Translations under genes and position numbers: made by a program | Shown here: positions 50,470 to 63,061 of the stretch, one piece after another | How the letters are laid out: every line of letters starts with the position of its first letter | How positions within the stretch are numbered: the stretch's first letter is position 1 | Source of the DNA: Nymphaea colorata | Taxonomy: Eukaryota; Streptophyta; Magnoliopsida; Nymphaeales; Nymphaeaceae | Assembly: GCF_008831285.2 (NCBI RefSeq) | Contig: NC_045139.1 | Coordinates: forward strand, 27,250,808 to 27,314,807 | Direction of reading: 5' to 3' | Length of the DNA stretch: 64,000 nucleotides | Notes under the pieces: model-generated | What the model saw: only the letters and a program-made list of their open reading frames with translations | Told to the model about the DNA's origin: nothing | Databases searched by the model: none

Positions 50470-50770
50470 AAAGTATCATAATGTAGTATTTAGACTCCAT
50501 GATTTAAATTTCAAGGTCTGAAGTACAGTAAATTTTGGTCTTGTATCTCATATTCAATCCTCTAAATCATGATCCAAAGTCATTGATTCTTAGTCCGATT
50601 CCATGAGAATCAAGCCATGGTTTAAGACATATTAATGTTCAATATTCATAATCCAAAATTTAATATTCAAAATCTAAGATCTAAGGTTGATATCTGATAT
50701 CTAGGATCTAAAATCTAAGGTTCAAGATCCAAAGTTTGGATCCAAAATCCAATTGTTGATATCCAAATCC
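50470..50770. repeat. Degenerate GATC/ATCCAAAATC short-period repeat
   Basis: Many variants of gatctaa, gatccaaa and aaaatccaa follow one another with no fixed period. The inverted counterpart is at 59780-60110 in the other LTR copy. Confidence 0.7.
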
Positions 50771-51776
50771 ATTTGCATCAAATAGGGTTTTAATATTACA
50801 ATTGGGACTCAAGTATGGTTTAAGATTAAGATTCAATGCATTTAGATCAAGATCCAATATCAGGAAAGACTAAGAATTAGGTCAGCCAAGAGAGCTAGGT
50901 TGGATGGTTTAACTAGGCTGAACTCACTGGGAATGACCCCAACTAAAATAAATTTGGTCGATCCTGGCTAGAGATTTTGAGGGAGCAAATCTTAAGATAT
51001 TGCTTCATAATAATAGGTTCAGTGTAGAGTAAGCTAGGCCTGAACCAATTTAGGTTTTGAGTAGTTGACTCTAAGACCAGTTTAAGCATGGTCTTAGAGG
51101 ACTTGACTAGGGTTAGACTCCACACCTACAAGAACTAGGGTTTTTAAATCATTTGAAGATGTTGATTTTGAAAATATTTTGAAAAAAAGCTATGATTTCA
51201 AAAGTGGTCCTACGTAAATGTTTTTCAATGTGTAACTAACAAAAGAACAAGAAAAATATAATATGTATGCATGATTTAAGTAAAGAACTAATTCAGCTAA
51301 AGGCATTGAATTACAAAAGGAGAAGAAGGACGATAGGGACATGCCTAATTGTTGTGCCTAGCCTAAAAACAATAATTTGAATCTATCCTAGAAAACTAAA
51401 TAAGCTTAAGGCAAACAAAATACCTATGAACTGAGTAAGAAATAAACCAAACTAAGCATGATAAAAATAAAAATAAAAACTATAACATGCATAAAAGAAA
51501 ATAAAAGAAAGAAAATGAATTAAATTGCAAATAAGAAAAGAAAGAATAGGTAAAAAGAATTGTCTGACTGAGCCCACTCCCATGATCTCTGCACTGAGTC
51601 TGGTTGAGTCTAGGTTGAGTGCTAATGCAGCCGTAACCAATATTTGGACCAAAATACTCTAAAAATTTTAATTTAAAATGGGCAAAACCTTTTAAGCACC
51701 AATTTAAATTTTTTCTAAACTTTTTGGGTTATTGTGGAAGCTCTTCAATTCATGGAGAGAGAGGGGGAGAGAACCC

Positions 51777-51784
51777 TTTTTATA
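51777..51784 (-). promoter_or_regulatory. TATA box of the minus-strand LTR
   Basis: The minus strand reads cccactataaaaagggttct, a strong TATA box. An equivalent copy is at 63062-63069. Confidence 0.6.
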
Positions 51785-54407
51785 GTGGGGGAGGGGGTAG
51801 ATCCTCCTTGAGAGTATCAATCTAAGGCTGAACTTTTAGTCTTCTCTCTCCTCTCAAAAATCCAAAACCATAGTTAAAATGATGTTTTTGTCTGAAATTT
51901 GTTCACTGGTATTTAATATGAATTTGATTCTGTCAAAAGCTATGAATACACAGAGAAGTGTTGATCGATTCATGATGAAGGATTCAGATTGACATTAAGT
52001 GTGAATAATGAACAATGCAAAAAATAAAGTATCGTAAGTTAAAATAGACATATTGGAGAAAAATGTTCATTCATACCACATACAGATCTCGATTCTGATT
52101 CAGTCTATGTCGGTGTGTTCAACAAAGAATCACAGGATTCATGTCCTTTCATATGAACTGAAATTGAGCATAGGGTGAGAAAATTGTGATGCATTTTTGA
52201 AATATAAATGTGCATTGAGTTTGACTTTAGAACCTAGATCTGGGTCTAGATCTAAAGAAGGTTCTAGAAGATGGGTCTAGATATGATATGAAAATATGGA
52301 TTATGATCTATTACTAAGATATGAAATGTGAAGTAAGGATCTGGATCTATAAAGAAGTACCACAAATTTGATATTTGGATATGATATCCAAATATGGAAA
52401 TAAGACATGGATATGAGATCTAGATTTGAAAACTAAACTTGAGATCTAAGATAGTGTGGACATGGACCTAGCTCGACCTGCGCTAGGGGGGTTTGGGGTA
52501 AGTCACTTGTGTTGGACTTAGGCTAAGTCTAGTTTTGAAAATTGGTTCAGACTTTGATTGGCTGCATGTTTACTAAGCTCAGCTTGGGTGCAATTTTTGG
52601 AAACCCCTATTCAGTGAGAATTTGATGCGAGCTGAGAATGGGATCGAGCCTGCTAGGTTATGAAATGTTAACTTGGGTTAATATGTGTTCGTACCCCACC
52701 CCTCTCTCGAAGGGGGTCGAAATGCGAATCAGCAAAGTTCTTTTAAAATTGAGGGTTTTGAGAAAAAAATTTTAAGGAAAAGGGATCCGTCCGTCGCTAC
52801 GAGGTCCAACCGTTCCTACTGCCATTAACAAAAGTAATTGGACCAAGGACTAAGGATCACTTGGATCATGTGCGAGTTATTGATACAAATCCTATATGAT
52901 TATGCATTGAGGTTTTGAATTTAAGAACCAAAAATTATTTTGAATGTGTGATTTGAACTTGTTTTGAAAATGAATTTAAAGATTGGAGGGTTTTTAAGTT
53001 GATTTAAAAACATTTGTTTTGGTGCCATTTGATATGAAATCCACAATTCTTGAGGATTTTGAAGATTAAAATTGAGTTCTTTGTTGTGAACTCAAGATGA
53101 TTCATGAGTTGAAATTGTGATTGTCTTATCATCAACTTTTAGGAAAATAGCTAAGCTTTCAAAATTGATTTTGAGTTTTTCTTTTGATAGAACATATGTT
53201 CCAAATTGTTAGAAAATGTATTGTTTTCTAAACATATTTTGGCCAAGATTGTGAATGCATTGCTTGTGTTTTGTTTTGAAGTTAAGTAAAATTTACAAAT
53301 TCTTCTTACAATATGACTTAGTCACTTTTTGCAATTCAAATTTGAATCAGTTAATTTCTTGAGAATGTGCATGTGGTGACATTGATTTTAAGTGAAAGTG
53401 AATGCATACAATAGAAAGGAAAACTATATGAGACATTCATCCTTCTCTCTCTCATAATCTCTCAAAATTCATTCATATGAAACATTCATTTTTCACTATC
53501 TCATCATCTCTCGAAGTCCATTTATTGTAATTACATACCATACATTCTACACATAAAGATTGATTTTAATTAAAATGTAGGACTTTTTCTAAATGTATTA
53601 AACACATGAATTAAAGATGCAGTCCACAAGCTTGAGTCATGGATGAGAAACTCAAAACAATTAAGAATTAGGCAAATGAGGATGAAATCAAACTTTCACA
53701 TATACAAAAAATGTGGATACCATCCTTTTTCCTCAAAATTGTTATAAAAAATAAGATTTTATTCTGATTTAAATGGATTAAAATTAAAATATTGATTCTA
53801 AGAGTGTTCGACTCTTGAAAAATGATGAAATTCAGTTCTACTCCATATAAACTAAGCATCAAATTGGCAAAAATCATGTGTCACATGTTCTTATTCATGT
53901 CAAGGGGTTCTAAGGACATTTCTTTCTCCCCAAAATTAAACAAAATTTCATATTCTTGTCCTGAAAGATCCATTCATTTCTTAAACTATTGAAACACTTT
54001 TGACCTTGTTCTTTAAGGGATATAAAGATTAGAATTTTTAAAGCATTCTTGAGACTCAATCACTTTGTGAATGAAATTAGAAATTTCTAAAAGGCTTTTA
54101 GAGAGCCGATTAAGTAGAACTAGACCTTTTTATTGTTCTTCAAAACCTAATCACTTTGTGGCTGAAAATTGACATCAAAAATATATAAAATTTGACATTC
54201 TTAAGCTAATTCCAATAAAACATAGTCTGATTTCAATAACGTATATACACCTTACGTATGAATTGCTGAAAATAAAAGAAAATTTAAGATGAAATGAAAT
54301 AATTTCATAGCCTTGTATTATGAAAATAAACAAAATGATCATCCTTTCTTAAAAAACCAGTTTGGAAACATGTTCCAACCTAATTTTAAAAGGAGAAAAT
54401 GATTTTT

Positions 54408-54412
<5 letters not shown>

Positions 54413-54465
<53 letters not shown>

Positions 54466-54533
54466 GTATCCTACTCTTCAAAATGAAATTTTATCAAGGG
54501 ACCGCATGACTCATGAATCATGATGATTCATGG

Positions 54534-54617
<84 letters not shown>

Positions 54618-54688
54618 GTGTCCTACTCTTCAAAATGAAATTTTATCAAAGGACCGCATGACCTATGAATCATGATGATTCATGGCTG
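54413..54688 (+). repeat. Duplicated block of (TA)n plus 72-bp unique segment
   Basis: Two (TA)n tracts (54413-54464, 54537-54615) each precede a nearly identical segment (54465-54536, 54617-54688). The segments contain cctactcttcaaaatgaaat and the palindrome-like catgaatcatgatgattcat. This is a tandem duplication whose TA tracts then changed length. Confidence 0.9.
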
Positions 54689-55292
54689 GGTTCTTTTACG
54701 TAGGAAGATTGAAAGCTTGTTTTTAATCTCCTCTACCACCCTTGATCAATTAAATTGAAGACATGAATGCAAATGACTTCAAATGAGAAAAAAAACAAAA
54801 CAATGCTCAAACTAATTCATATATAATTTTGCCATGCAATGGTGGATCACATTCATAAGAATGTATCCATCCCTAATAGGCATTTTCATCCTAAAGTATA
54901 TGAGAAATGAGTTAAAATCACCTACCTTGTGGTTGATCTTGATACTTGATCTTCTTCTTCATTTGTTTTCTAAATCAGGTAATCCTAAGCAAGAATCCAA
55001 GCTTGGATTTGAGCTTAGCAAAGCTAGAAGAAGAATAGGTTGCTTGCTGAAATTTGGAGTAGGAAAGAGAGCTTCTCTCCACGAAAATCCTAAGTAAGGG
55101 TTCACTAAGCACCCTAACTTAGCAAACTCGATAGAGAGAATAGGAGAAATGAACAAAAAAATGAAGGAGAGGGGAAGAAGGCTTGGATGATTCTTTTTTC
55201 TCCTCATTGGCTTCTCCCTCCTAGCTCCTTGGCTGCAACAACTTGATGGAATCTTCAAAATTTCGTCCTCCTCCTTGGTGGCTAATGGGAGG

Positions 55293-55300
55293 TTTATATA
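55293..55300 (-). promoter_or_regulatory. TATA box of solo LTR 2
   Basis: The minus strand reads cttctatataaacctcc, upstream of the LTR leader going left. Confidence 0.55.
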
Positions 55301-55639
55301 GAAGAGGAGGTGGGTTCAACCACCTTCTTGACTCACCTTGGGAACTTACTTAAGACCTTGGAGACTTGTAAAATGGGTTAAATAGGGTTTAATGGCTCTA
55401 ATTGACCATTCTTAGCCCATTTGCACAAAAATGCCCTTGTGCTGGATTTTGCTTTATTTTACTCTTTTTATTTTTTTTTGTTTGAAATTGAGCTTGTTAG
55501 GTTAAAACCTAGTTGTTAAGCCCTAAATGTTATTGAATTATGATAATTCAATTAAAATTTGAATAAAATTTAAAAATTCTATCAAATTTGGTTCAAAAGG
55601 GTATTTTCATCCATAACTTGATTAAAGATGGATTTCAAC

Positions 55640-56220
55640 CACAGTCACCTGGGTGCGTTTCATTTGAGCTCGCACCCGCACCGATGCGTTGCGGGTGCGG
55701 GTTCGGGTGCGCACCAGGTGCGCACCCAATCAGCACCCGATGATGAGCTCGCACCCAAACCACACCCGGGGGTTGGATCTAGTTTCGAGTCAAAACCAAA
55801 TCCAAATCAAGTTTCTCTGCATGTATGGTTTGGATCTAAATCTGATTTCGGAAAAAAACCAGATCCAAAATCCACAAAATCAAATCCACCATTCTCACCC
55901 GTCGGCCGTTGCATCTAAGTTAATACATCTATAGATATATTATATGTTCTCTTTTCCATTTCAAAAAAAATGATACATGACTAAAGAATGGTGACTTTCA
56001 TAAAACGATCTGTTTGCCTTTTTTTCAAACATTTCTTTTTTGATTTTTTTCCACTATCATAAAATGTATAATTTTAATTGTGTTATTTAATTTCTACAAA
56101 AAATTAATAATAATAATAATAATATTATTAATATTAATAAAATATCTTCACCGCACCGCCGCACCTAATTTTTTTGAGATGTACCGCACCGGCACCCGCA
56201 CCCCGCACACAGGTGACATA
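55640..56220. mobile_element. TIR element with perfect 9-bp target duplication, nested in solo LTR 2
   Basis: The insert runs from cacagtcacctgggtgcg to cgcacacaggtgacata. Its ends are inverted around GTCACCTG-GTGCG. The direct repeat gatttcaac flanks it exactly (55631-55639 and 56221-56229). The interior has GC-rich gcacccgcaccc motifs near both ends and an A/T-rich centre. Its 96-codon open frame (55628-55918) overruns the boundary and is not a gene. No transposase. The 9-bp duplication suggests a Mutator-type source. Ends resemble those of the element at 13018-13438. Confidence 0.78.
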
Positions 56221-56935
56221 GATTTCAACTGAATCAAACTTTGGTTTGAAATATTGAATTTTAATTTGGTATTTGATTTATGTATTTGACAAATTCAAAT
56301 GTATATTTGCCTTTCAAAAACCAATTTAGGCTCTGTAAGCTCAATTTGATAGTAAAAGTGCAAAGTTGTCTATATTGGTCAATTTTGACCAAACAAAATC
56401 AAAGTTCATTTGCGAGTAGTTTGGCTTTGTTTGAGGTAATTTGATATATTTGAGCTAAGAAAGCTCTTAATTAAGCTAAATTGTACTTTGATTGAGCTTA
56501 ATCAAAGTGGGTTTGATTCGGTCAAAGTCTATTTTTGTCTATTGATTGGGTTACGGGACAGATCTACCCTTTTGACTAAGCTGAGCCCATTTTGATCGAA
56601 TCTAGCTGAAATTGACAACACATTTGGGTGCACTCGGGTCAAACCTACTTGGATTAAGTAGGTTAGGTGAGTTTAATTCTAATACTTATTGCTGCTTTGG
56701 AATTTGATTTATCTTTAACTAAGGGAGAGAGAGATTAATGTCTCTCTTTTCCTATGAACCCTTATTCATTGTCTCTTGAAAATGATTTTTCTCATTTAAT
56801 TGAGAGAAAATATATTTTTTTATAAAAAAAGGGGGTGCATGACCCCTGGGGTGGCTTTTGACCACACGGGTTGGGTGGAGCCTGCACGTGGGTCCCACAT
56901 AACATTCTTGGATTTGAACCAAAATTTAGATTTTT

Positions 56936-57048
56936 CAATTGGATATGGATTTCAAACGACATTTGCAATTGGATTTGGATTTTAAATGATATTTGTAATT
57001 GGATTTGGATGTCAAATGACATTTGTAATTGGATTTGCATGTCAAATC
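56936..57048 (+). repeat. 30-bp tandem repeat (about 3.7 copies)
   Basis: Units at 56936, 56966, 56996 and 57026 (partial) follow the pattern aattggatttggat...aatgacatttg with an exact 30-base period. The repetitive peptide in the open frames across it is a by-product. Confidence 0.95.
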
Positions 57049-58262
57049 CTAATTTGGACATAGTTTGAACTTGTAATCCTGCATTGGTATTTGTGTCATT
57101 AGTTAAATTCATGATTTGAATCCAAGTTGTTCATTAGATTCAAAATTAGCTTTGTAGTTGCATTTTGCACAATTCTTTTGTAAAATTTTGACATTGTTTC
57201 AATTTTGATGTGGAAAAATTTGGGGTGTTAACAACATGGCTCCTAAGCTAGATTTTTTATATAAAATATGTGCATAGTGGAAATGACCATCCCTGGCAAA
57301 GGAAATTGAAATTTGTAAGTTGTGTGGGTGAGTGACCACAATGGGACGTTTTCAAGGTAAAAATAAGGGATCTTGTGAAATTTGGAGGAAAAATAACCCA
57401 ATTTGCACTTCCAAAACTCAAAAATTCAATTTTCATAAATACTACGATGGCCCCTTTTTTTGAGCCTACGAAGGATAAAATGGGAACTATTGTTTTAATC
57501 CATGTTCATCTGATCCAGAGTTGAAATACTTTCTTGAAGTGTTGCTGATTGCAACCATGTAAACAAATTGAAAAAATTGATTCCCGAATTGTTCATGTTT
57601 GAGCTTGGAAGATTGACCTGCACAGAAACTAAGTGTCCATACCTAAATTTTTAAAATGGGAATTGAACTTAAATTTGGATGAATGAACTGAAATCAAAGT
57701 CCAAAATACTCAGAGTAGACACTGAACAATATGATTCTAACTTGATGCAAGCTAACATGGTCTAGATTGTGAGAATTATAGCTCTGATCTGTTAGAGATG
57801 GTGAGAGAGTGTCACTCTAATTTTCGGACAAAGCTCTAGATCTCGTATTTAGATTTTGGAATTGAAAGTAATTGATGAAATACTTTGTATGCATTGAGAA
57901 GAGCTTATGTTTAGCTTGCCTTAGATTGACATGGTCTTAGTGCTCCAGACTTGGAAGGTGCATGGTTTCAGTGAATTGGTTGTGCTAGAGTGAGCTGACT
58001 TCAGGTTGAAGAAATCCTACTAACTTTGATGACTCCTAAGATTTTGTAAAGTTGAGAAATGACCTCATTGCTTAAATTTTAGGCAATCCTTAGAAAGTGA
58101 AAATCCCTATTTTCCAGGTGATGATGATAGGGGCAAATTGGTCATTTTAGCTTGGGTGACTTAGGTGATCTAGGTCTAGGTGCTGATTGGAAGTGCTGGT
58201 TTGGCTCAATAATGACTTCAATCTTGAAATGTGTTTTCTAAAAGCCAATTTAGAAATCCCAT

Positions 58263-58410
58263 GGGAAGGTTAAAATGGTCATTTGAACTTATAAAAATTT
58301 TGGATATTCACAAAGACCCCTCTTTGCTACTGAGTTGGGAAGGTTAAGATGGTCATTTGAACTTGCAAAAATTTTGGATATTCAAAAAGGCCCCTCTTTG
58401 CCATAAGTTT
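58263..58410 (+). repeat. 74-bp tandem duplication
   Basis: 58263-58336 and 58337-58410 share gggaaggttaa, atggtcatttgaactt, aaaaattttggatattca and cccctctttgc. Confidence 0.93.
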
Positions 58411-58904
58411 GGAATGCATGCTTAGTGGCAAAGACAAATTGTCAAACCCTAGAAATGATGATGAAATCTTGAAAAAAAAAATGCGCTAGTATGAATATTG
58501 GTGTGATACTTGTGGAATACTTGTGAAATTCAAGCTTTGGAGTGCATGTGCTTGTATGTTTGTGTCTGTTGGAGCATGAAAATGTGATTGCTTATAAAAA
58601 TGCTTGTAAAATTTTGTCAAAGATTCCTTTGCTTGTACGTCATGTATCTTGTAAGGACCTACATGATTTCGTTCACTTCAAGGACAAAATATTTCTTATC
58701 CAATGTTTTGAAATTCATTTGAGATGATTGTACATTCATTTCCAAATGATAAGCCTAGAAGAGTCTCTCTCTATGTTATTGGGGTGAACAACCAAAATTC
58801 TTACATGTGCAAATGACAATTTTACCCTTCACTGTGAAATTTCAAATTGATTTTCAAAAATCAAATTTCAATAAACAATGGCTATTTTTGGACCAAACAA
58901 GCTC

Positions 58905-61470
58905 ACACCAGCATTGAGCACCTAAACCCAAATCACCTAGGTTGCTTGAGCTAAAATGACCATATTGCCCTTATGCCCTATCACCTAGACATGGAAAGTA
59001 GGGATTTTCATCAAAATTACCTATAAGTACTTAACATTTGAGCATTTAGGCAATTTCACCTTACATGATCTCATAAGTCCTTAGAGTCAGCTTAAAAGTC
59101 GGTTCACTCTAGCTCAATCAGCTCACTGAGACCAACTACCTACCAGTTGGAAACACTGGGACTTTGTCAATCTGAACTAAGCTAGGACCATGTTTATCAT
59201 GTAGTTTGAGTTCCAAAGCGATGTAGTCTGTTTTCTCTCCCATTTTCAAAGGCTTGAGCTAAATTTGAGCTCAACCCAATAGAGTGAGTTGAAACCAAGT
59301 TATGATCATGTTTATCATGTAAAAATCCATCTTCATGTCCTCATGCAAGAACCCTTTTAAAATCATAGTTTTGTCAAAAAAATTTTCAAAATTGGCCTCT
59401 ATAATGGTTTCAAAAGCCCTAAGTCATGTAACCATGGAGTCCAAACTTAGCTCAGTTTTCTAAGACCTAGTCCAAACTGGCCTTAGTGCCCACTACTTAT
59501 GAACCTAAACCTATAGCCTTGGTCTAGTCAAATTTATTAAACACCCATTCATATGAACTGAATAAAGTTTATATCATACATCATATGGTTCGACTAAGAC
59601 CAAACACATTTACTATAGTCAAACCTATCCCCAGATAGGTCTAAACCCAGTGTAGACAAGACCGAATCTAGTCTTTTGACCTACCTACCCATAGTCTATT
59701 CAAATCTTGGATTTTTATTCAAAGGCATTGAATTCAAATCATGAATTTTATGTTGGTTTAAACATTGATATTAGACCCAAGTTTAGCATATTTAGGTTTG
59801 GATCCCAAGTATTGAATTTTAGATCTTGTATTATGCAACTTGAAATATAGATCTTGGATTATCAGTTATGGATCTTGGATCTTGGATTTTGGATATTGGA
59901 CCTTAGATTCTGGATATTGGATTTTAATCTAAGACCTTAGATTTCAGGTCTTAAATCTTAGGTCTTGGATTTTGAATTTCAGATTTTGGATATTAGATCT
60001 TGAATCTCAAACCTCAGATTATGGATTTTGGATATTCAATTTTGGATCTCAAACCTTGTATTTTAGATCTTGGATCTTGGATTTTGATTTTCAAATTTGA
60101 CACAATGAACTTTGGATTATAAATCTTACGATTAGAGTTCCAGACAAGAAATTTGAACCATGTACTCATCAAATTTGTATCTATTCTCTAAGAATTTAGA
60201 TTTTTAGAGGACTTAATCATGAATACAAGATCAAATTTATTGGGATCTCTGGCCTTTGACCTTGGATCATGAAATTATGAATCTCCATAACATAAATGAC
60301 ATTTTAGACATTTATGACACTTTCTATCTCAATTTAACACAAGAATTATATAATATCTCATAACATGATTACTAGTTTTGCAATTCGGTTCCAATTTTCT
60401 CCCTGACAGGTCGACATCTTATACCCAAGTCCTAGTAGAGACCTAACTCCATGTCTATATGAATTAGTTTTTCATACATCATATTAGATTTAGGATATCT
60501 ATTTTGTATTGATCTATGATGACCTAGACATGAGCAATATATCAAACTGATTCTCATTTGTTCATCAATCTATTTTTAAGATTTATTTAGACTTAGGAAT
60601 TGGAACACTTAGTATGGTCCTTGGTCTAATTATCTTTGGTAAAGGTGCTAGAAATGGTCAAACCTCATACTGACAGGTCAGTTCCCATCTCTTAGCATCC
60701 CGCACAAGGCATGGAGGTGAGCATAGTAAACATGTCCAATTTATTATGGTCTGCATGTAAGGTGCAAATTTTACATGTGAACAGAAGTGGAGACCGTGAT
60801 AGGACCTGTCACTGTCTGACTAGACAAGATGTTCCAATTTTCTGAGCCTTAAATGTTGTCTCACACTTAGAGCCACTTAAGAACCATCATGGTTCAATGA
60901 ATGCATGTATATTTCTTATGTTCGTTAAGGCTTCAAATTGAAAGAGAATTTTCATGCTCAAATAGATGTATGATTACATATTACCTCTCTCAATTTAAGA
61001 GTTATTTTATAAAATGTTTGCCTCTCTCTCTGATTTTAACCCCCCATCTTTGGACATATTGTATGAGAGCCAATGGTTTACACATATGCTTGTAAATTTA
61101 AAAGCTTCCCCTCACCTATATGTCATGTTTATCATGCCACAGAAAATTCCCTGTACACATTAGTTTGGGGTAGTTCAACAGCTGGATCAACCTATTGAAT
61201 GTAGGTGTTCACCATCCCCTCACTTGTACTGAGGCATTAGCCCGATACATTGGTGAGCGATCAAAGAGAATGAAGATTCATAACCTTTAGAACCTATTTG
61301 GAGGAATGTATGCCACGTACTTTGGACTTATTGTCCATGTATATAGGCATATTTGATATATGGAATAACTAATGATCTCAATTCCCAAATATCTAGTTTA
61401 AGTGATCAAGCCATTTTCAAATAATTACATGATAGAGCCATGTCATTAGGGAGTGCTGCTTGAAGCATTT
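58905..61470 (+). mobile_element. Inverted, internally deleted LTR copy
   Basis: 58905-59215 is the reverse complement of 57890-58205. 59400-59530 matches the complement of 51041-51180, and 60640-61470 that of 49262-50110. The block order E-B-A skips the C and D blocks (51420-52400, 57340-57720), so a deletion removed the promoter part. It leads into a plus-strand gag start at 61880. Confidence 0.7.
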
Positions 61471-61879
61471 GTGCGTTTTGTTTAATTACATGTTTATCTC
61501 TATGAAACTCATTAAAGCTATGCACTAAGTTTTTGTCAAAAGCTACATGATTTTTTTGAAAGAACCCTGGTTTTCTTGGGTCAAAACCATCCAGGATTTT
61601 CGATCTTTCTGTTGTCTCTCATATCTCCTCGGTCTACTAAGGTAAAAAATGTCACACATAAAGTTTAAACCTCTTACTGGGTCAATCTTGAGAGGCACAA
61701 TCTCTTCACAAAGTCTAGCCACCTTTGTGTTTCACTTCTCGTTTCTTATACATCAACTTTCCACATTTCATCCAATTATGCTATTATTTTTCGTCTATGT
61801 TCTATTGTTCATCATAATCTTTTTTTTTTTTTGGGACTCACTTACCATTCATCAAACATGAGGCATCACAAGCACTCAT

Positions 61880-62040
61880 CATGACCCACATACAAGAACA
61901 AAGGGTGAAGAGGAAAGGGAACCAAAAGTTCACGAAAAAATGGAAAATCCCGAAGTCGATCCTACTCTCATGTTGGCGATTTAGAAGATGATCCAGTAGA
62001 TGATGAATAATGAAGCAATGGTCAAGACTAGTCACATCTG
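61880..62040 (+). pseudogene. Gypsy gag start fragment, plus strand
   Basis: The nucleotide sequence from ATG at 61880 aligns with the first 150 bases of the minus-strand gag at 44132, including gtgaagagg/gtgaagaag and agatgatgaa near the end. It ends abruptly near 62050, where orientation flips. Frames are broken. Confidence 0.6.
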
Positions 62041-62059
62041 CAATGTTGGGGAGACTGAG

Positions 62060-62450
62060 AATGCTTGAGTGCTCGTCTATGAGGGAGCCATCTCTCTAAA
62101 CGGGAACCAAAAAGTAGAAGTGACTTCAACCCTACTTGCATGAGAGAGGTATTGACTTCAACCCACAGTCATCCAAGTAATGAAGATATGCCATTTGGAA
62201 CTATTCTAACCACTGTAGTTACCATTTTGAATCCATGTGGTCTGTAGAGACGAACGAGGTGCCTCGGTCTCCTCGAAGGATGCAATATACAATGTGACTA
62301 TGGGGGTGTGTCCTAAACATGGTGACTGAAATAAAATGCATGGTGGAGGTCACAACAGACACATGATAGATGAACATACAAATGCATATAGCCAGACTAA
62401 GTGGAGGGAATGTGCCTAACATAATGGACAATTTTGACCCTAATTAGGCT
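62060..62450 (-). pseudogene. Second copy of the gypsy upstream ORF fragment
   Basis: Minus-strand HIVYCILRGDRGTSFVSTDH (62219-62431) corresponds to HIVHSILRGDLGARFIHTDG in the copy at 45.4 kb. The flanking cccacagtcatccaagt and catggtggaggtcac also match. The copy is short and its domain ends are missing. Confidence 0.65.
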
Positions 62451-62730
62451 CGAAGAAACATGGTAAGAGCTGGACCGAATAAGGCTGGAATAGACTTGCT
62501 CTCTAGATGCTTTTGACAAAGAAAAAAGACAAGTTCATTTGACACTCACCTCTAGTTAAAAAAGTTAACTTTATGTAAAGTAAAAACAAGTTAACCTAAA
62601 CATGCTTAGTATAAAAAGAAAACCTAAAGCATGCTATTTGGGAAAGAAACAGAAGAAAAGAATCAAAATGCAAAATGGAAAAAAAAAAGAAGAAGGAAAA
62701 AAATTATCTAACCTAGAATACTCCTAGCCT

Positions 62731-63012
62731 GAACAACAACTCCTACTGGCTCTCTTCAGCTTAGTTAGCTGACTTGGTTGCCCAATGTTGTGACTCAAAT
62801 CAAGCCTAAACTCAAATCCAGAAAAGCTACAAATTTTACTTTATCTCTTGAGAGTTTTCCAAACACTTAAGTGAACACGACTCCTACTGGATCTCTCCGG
62901 CCTTAGTCGACTGACTTGATTGCCCATTGTTGTGATTCAAATCAAGCCTAGCCTCAGACCTAGAGAAGCTAAAAGTTTTACTCTCTCTTGAGAGTTTTCC
63001 AAGCACTTAAGT
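62731..63012 (+). repeat. 142-bp tandem duplication within the terminal LTR fragment
   Basis: Copies at 62731-62872 and 62873-63012 share actcctactgg, ctgacttg, ttgcccaatgttgtga/ttgcccattgttgtga and cttgagagttttccaa. Confidence 0.93.
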
Positions 63013-63061
63013 GATTTTTTCTCAAAATGAGATGACATCTTTAGAGGGAGGGGGACGTCCC

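Larger units (their letters stand above)
52686..57233 (-). mobile_element. Solo LTR 2 (minus orientation) of the same family as solo LTR 1
   Basis: Read on minus it begins TGTTAACACCCCAAATTTTT at 57233 and ends GGGGTACGAACA at 52686, closely matching the ends of solo LTR 1. Flanking 5-mers are atatg (52681-52685) and acatg (57234-57238), a target duplication with one transition. A minus TATA box lies at 55300-55293. Its 4548 bp include a nested TIR element (55640-56220) and long TA tracts; without these it approaches the length of LTR 1. It sits inside the older minus-strand LTR. Confidence 0.75.
49262..58790 (-). mobile_element. Long 5' LTR of the minus-strand gypsy element, split by solo LTR 2
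   Basis: The LTR pieces are 49262-52685 and 57239-58790, about 4.9 kb in total. The left end reads TGTAATTTTTTATG on the plus strand (the LTR 3' end on minus) next to the primer-binding site. The right end near 58790 reads ggggtgaaca (TGTTCACCCC on minus). A minus TATA box lies at 51784-51777. Segments recur inverted at 58905-61470 and direct at 62580-64000. The right boundary is less certain than the left. Confidence 0.6.

Noticed and set aside
55628-55918. 96-codon plus frame rich in Pro/His
   Set aside because: It crosses the boundary and target duplication of the TIR element at 55640, so it is a by-product of the GC-rich terminal motifs.
56792-57112. 106-codon minus frame with QIQLQMSF repeats
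   Set aside because: Caused by the 30-bp tandem repeat in the LTR. No known repeat protein fits.
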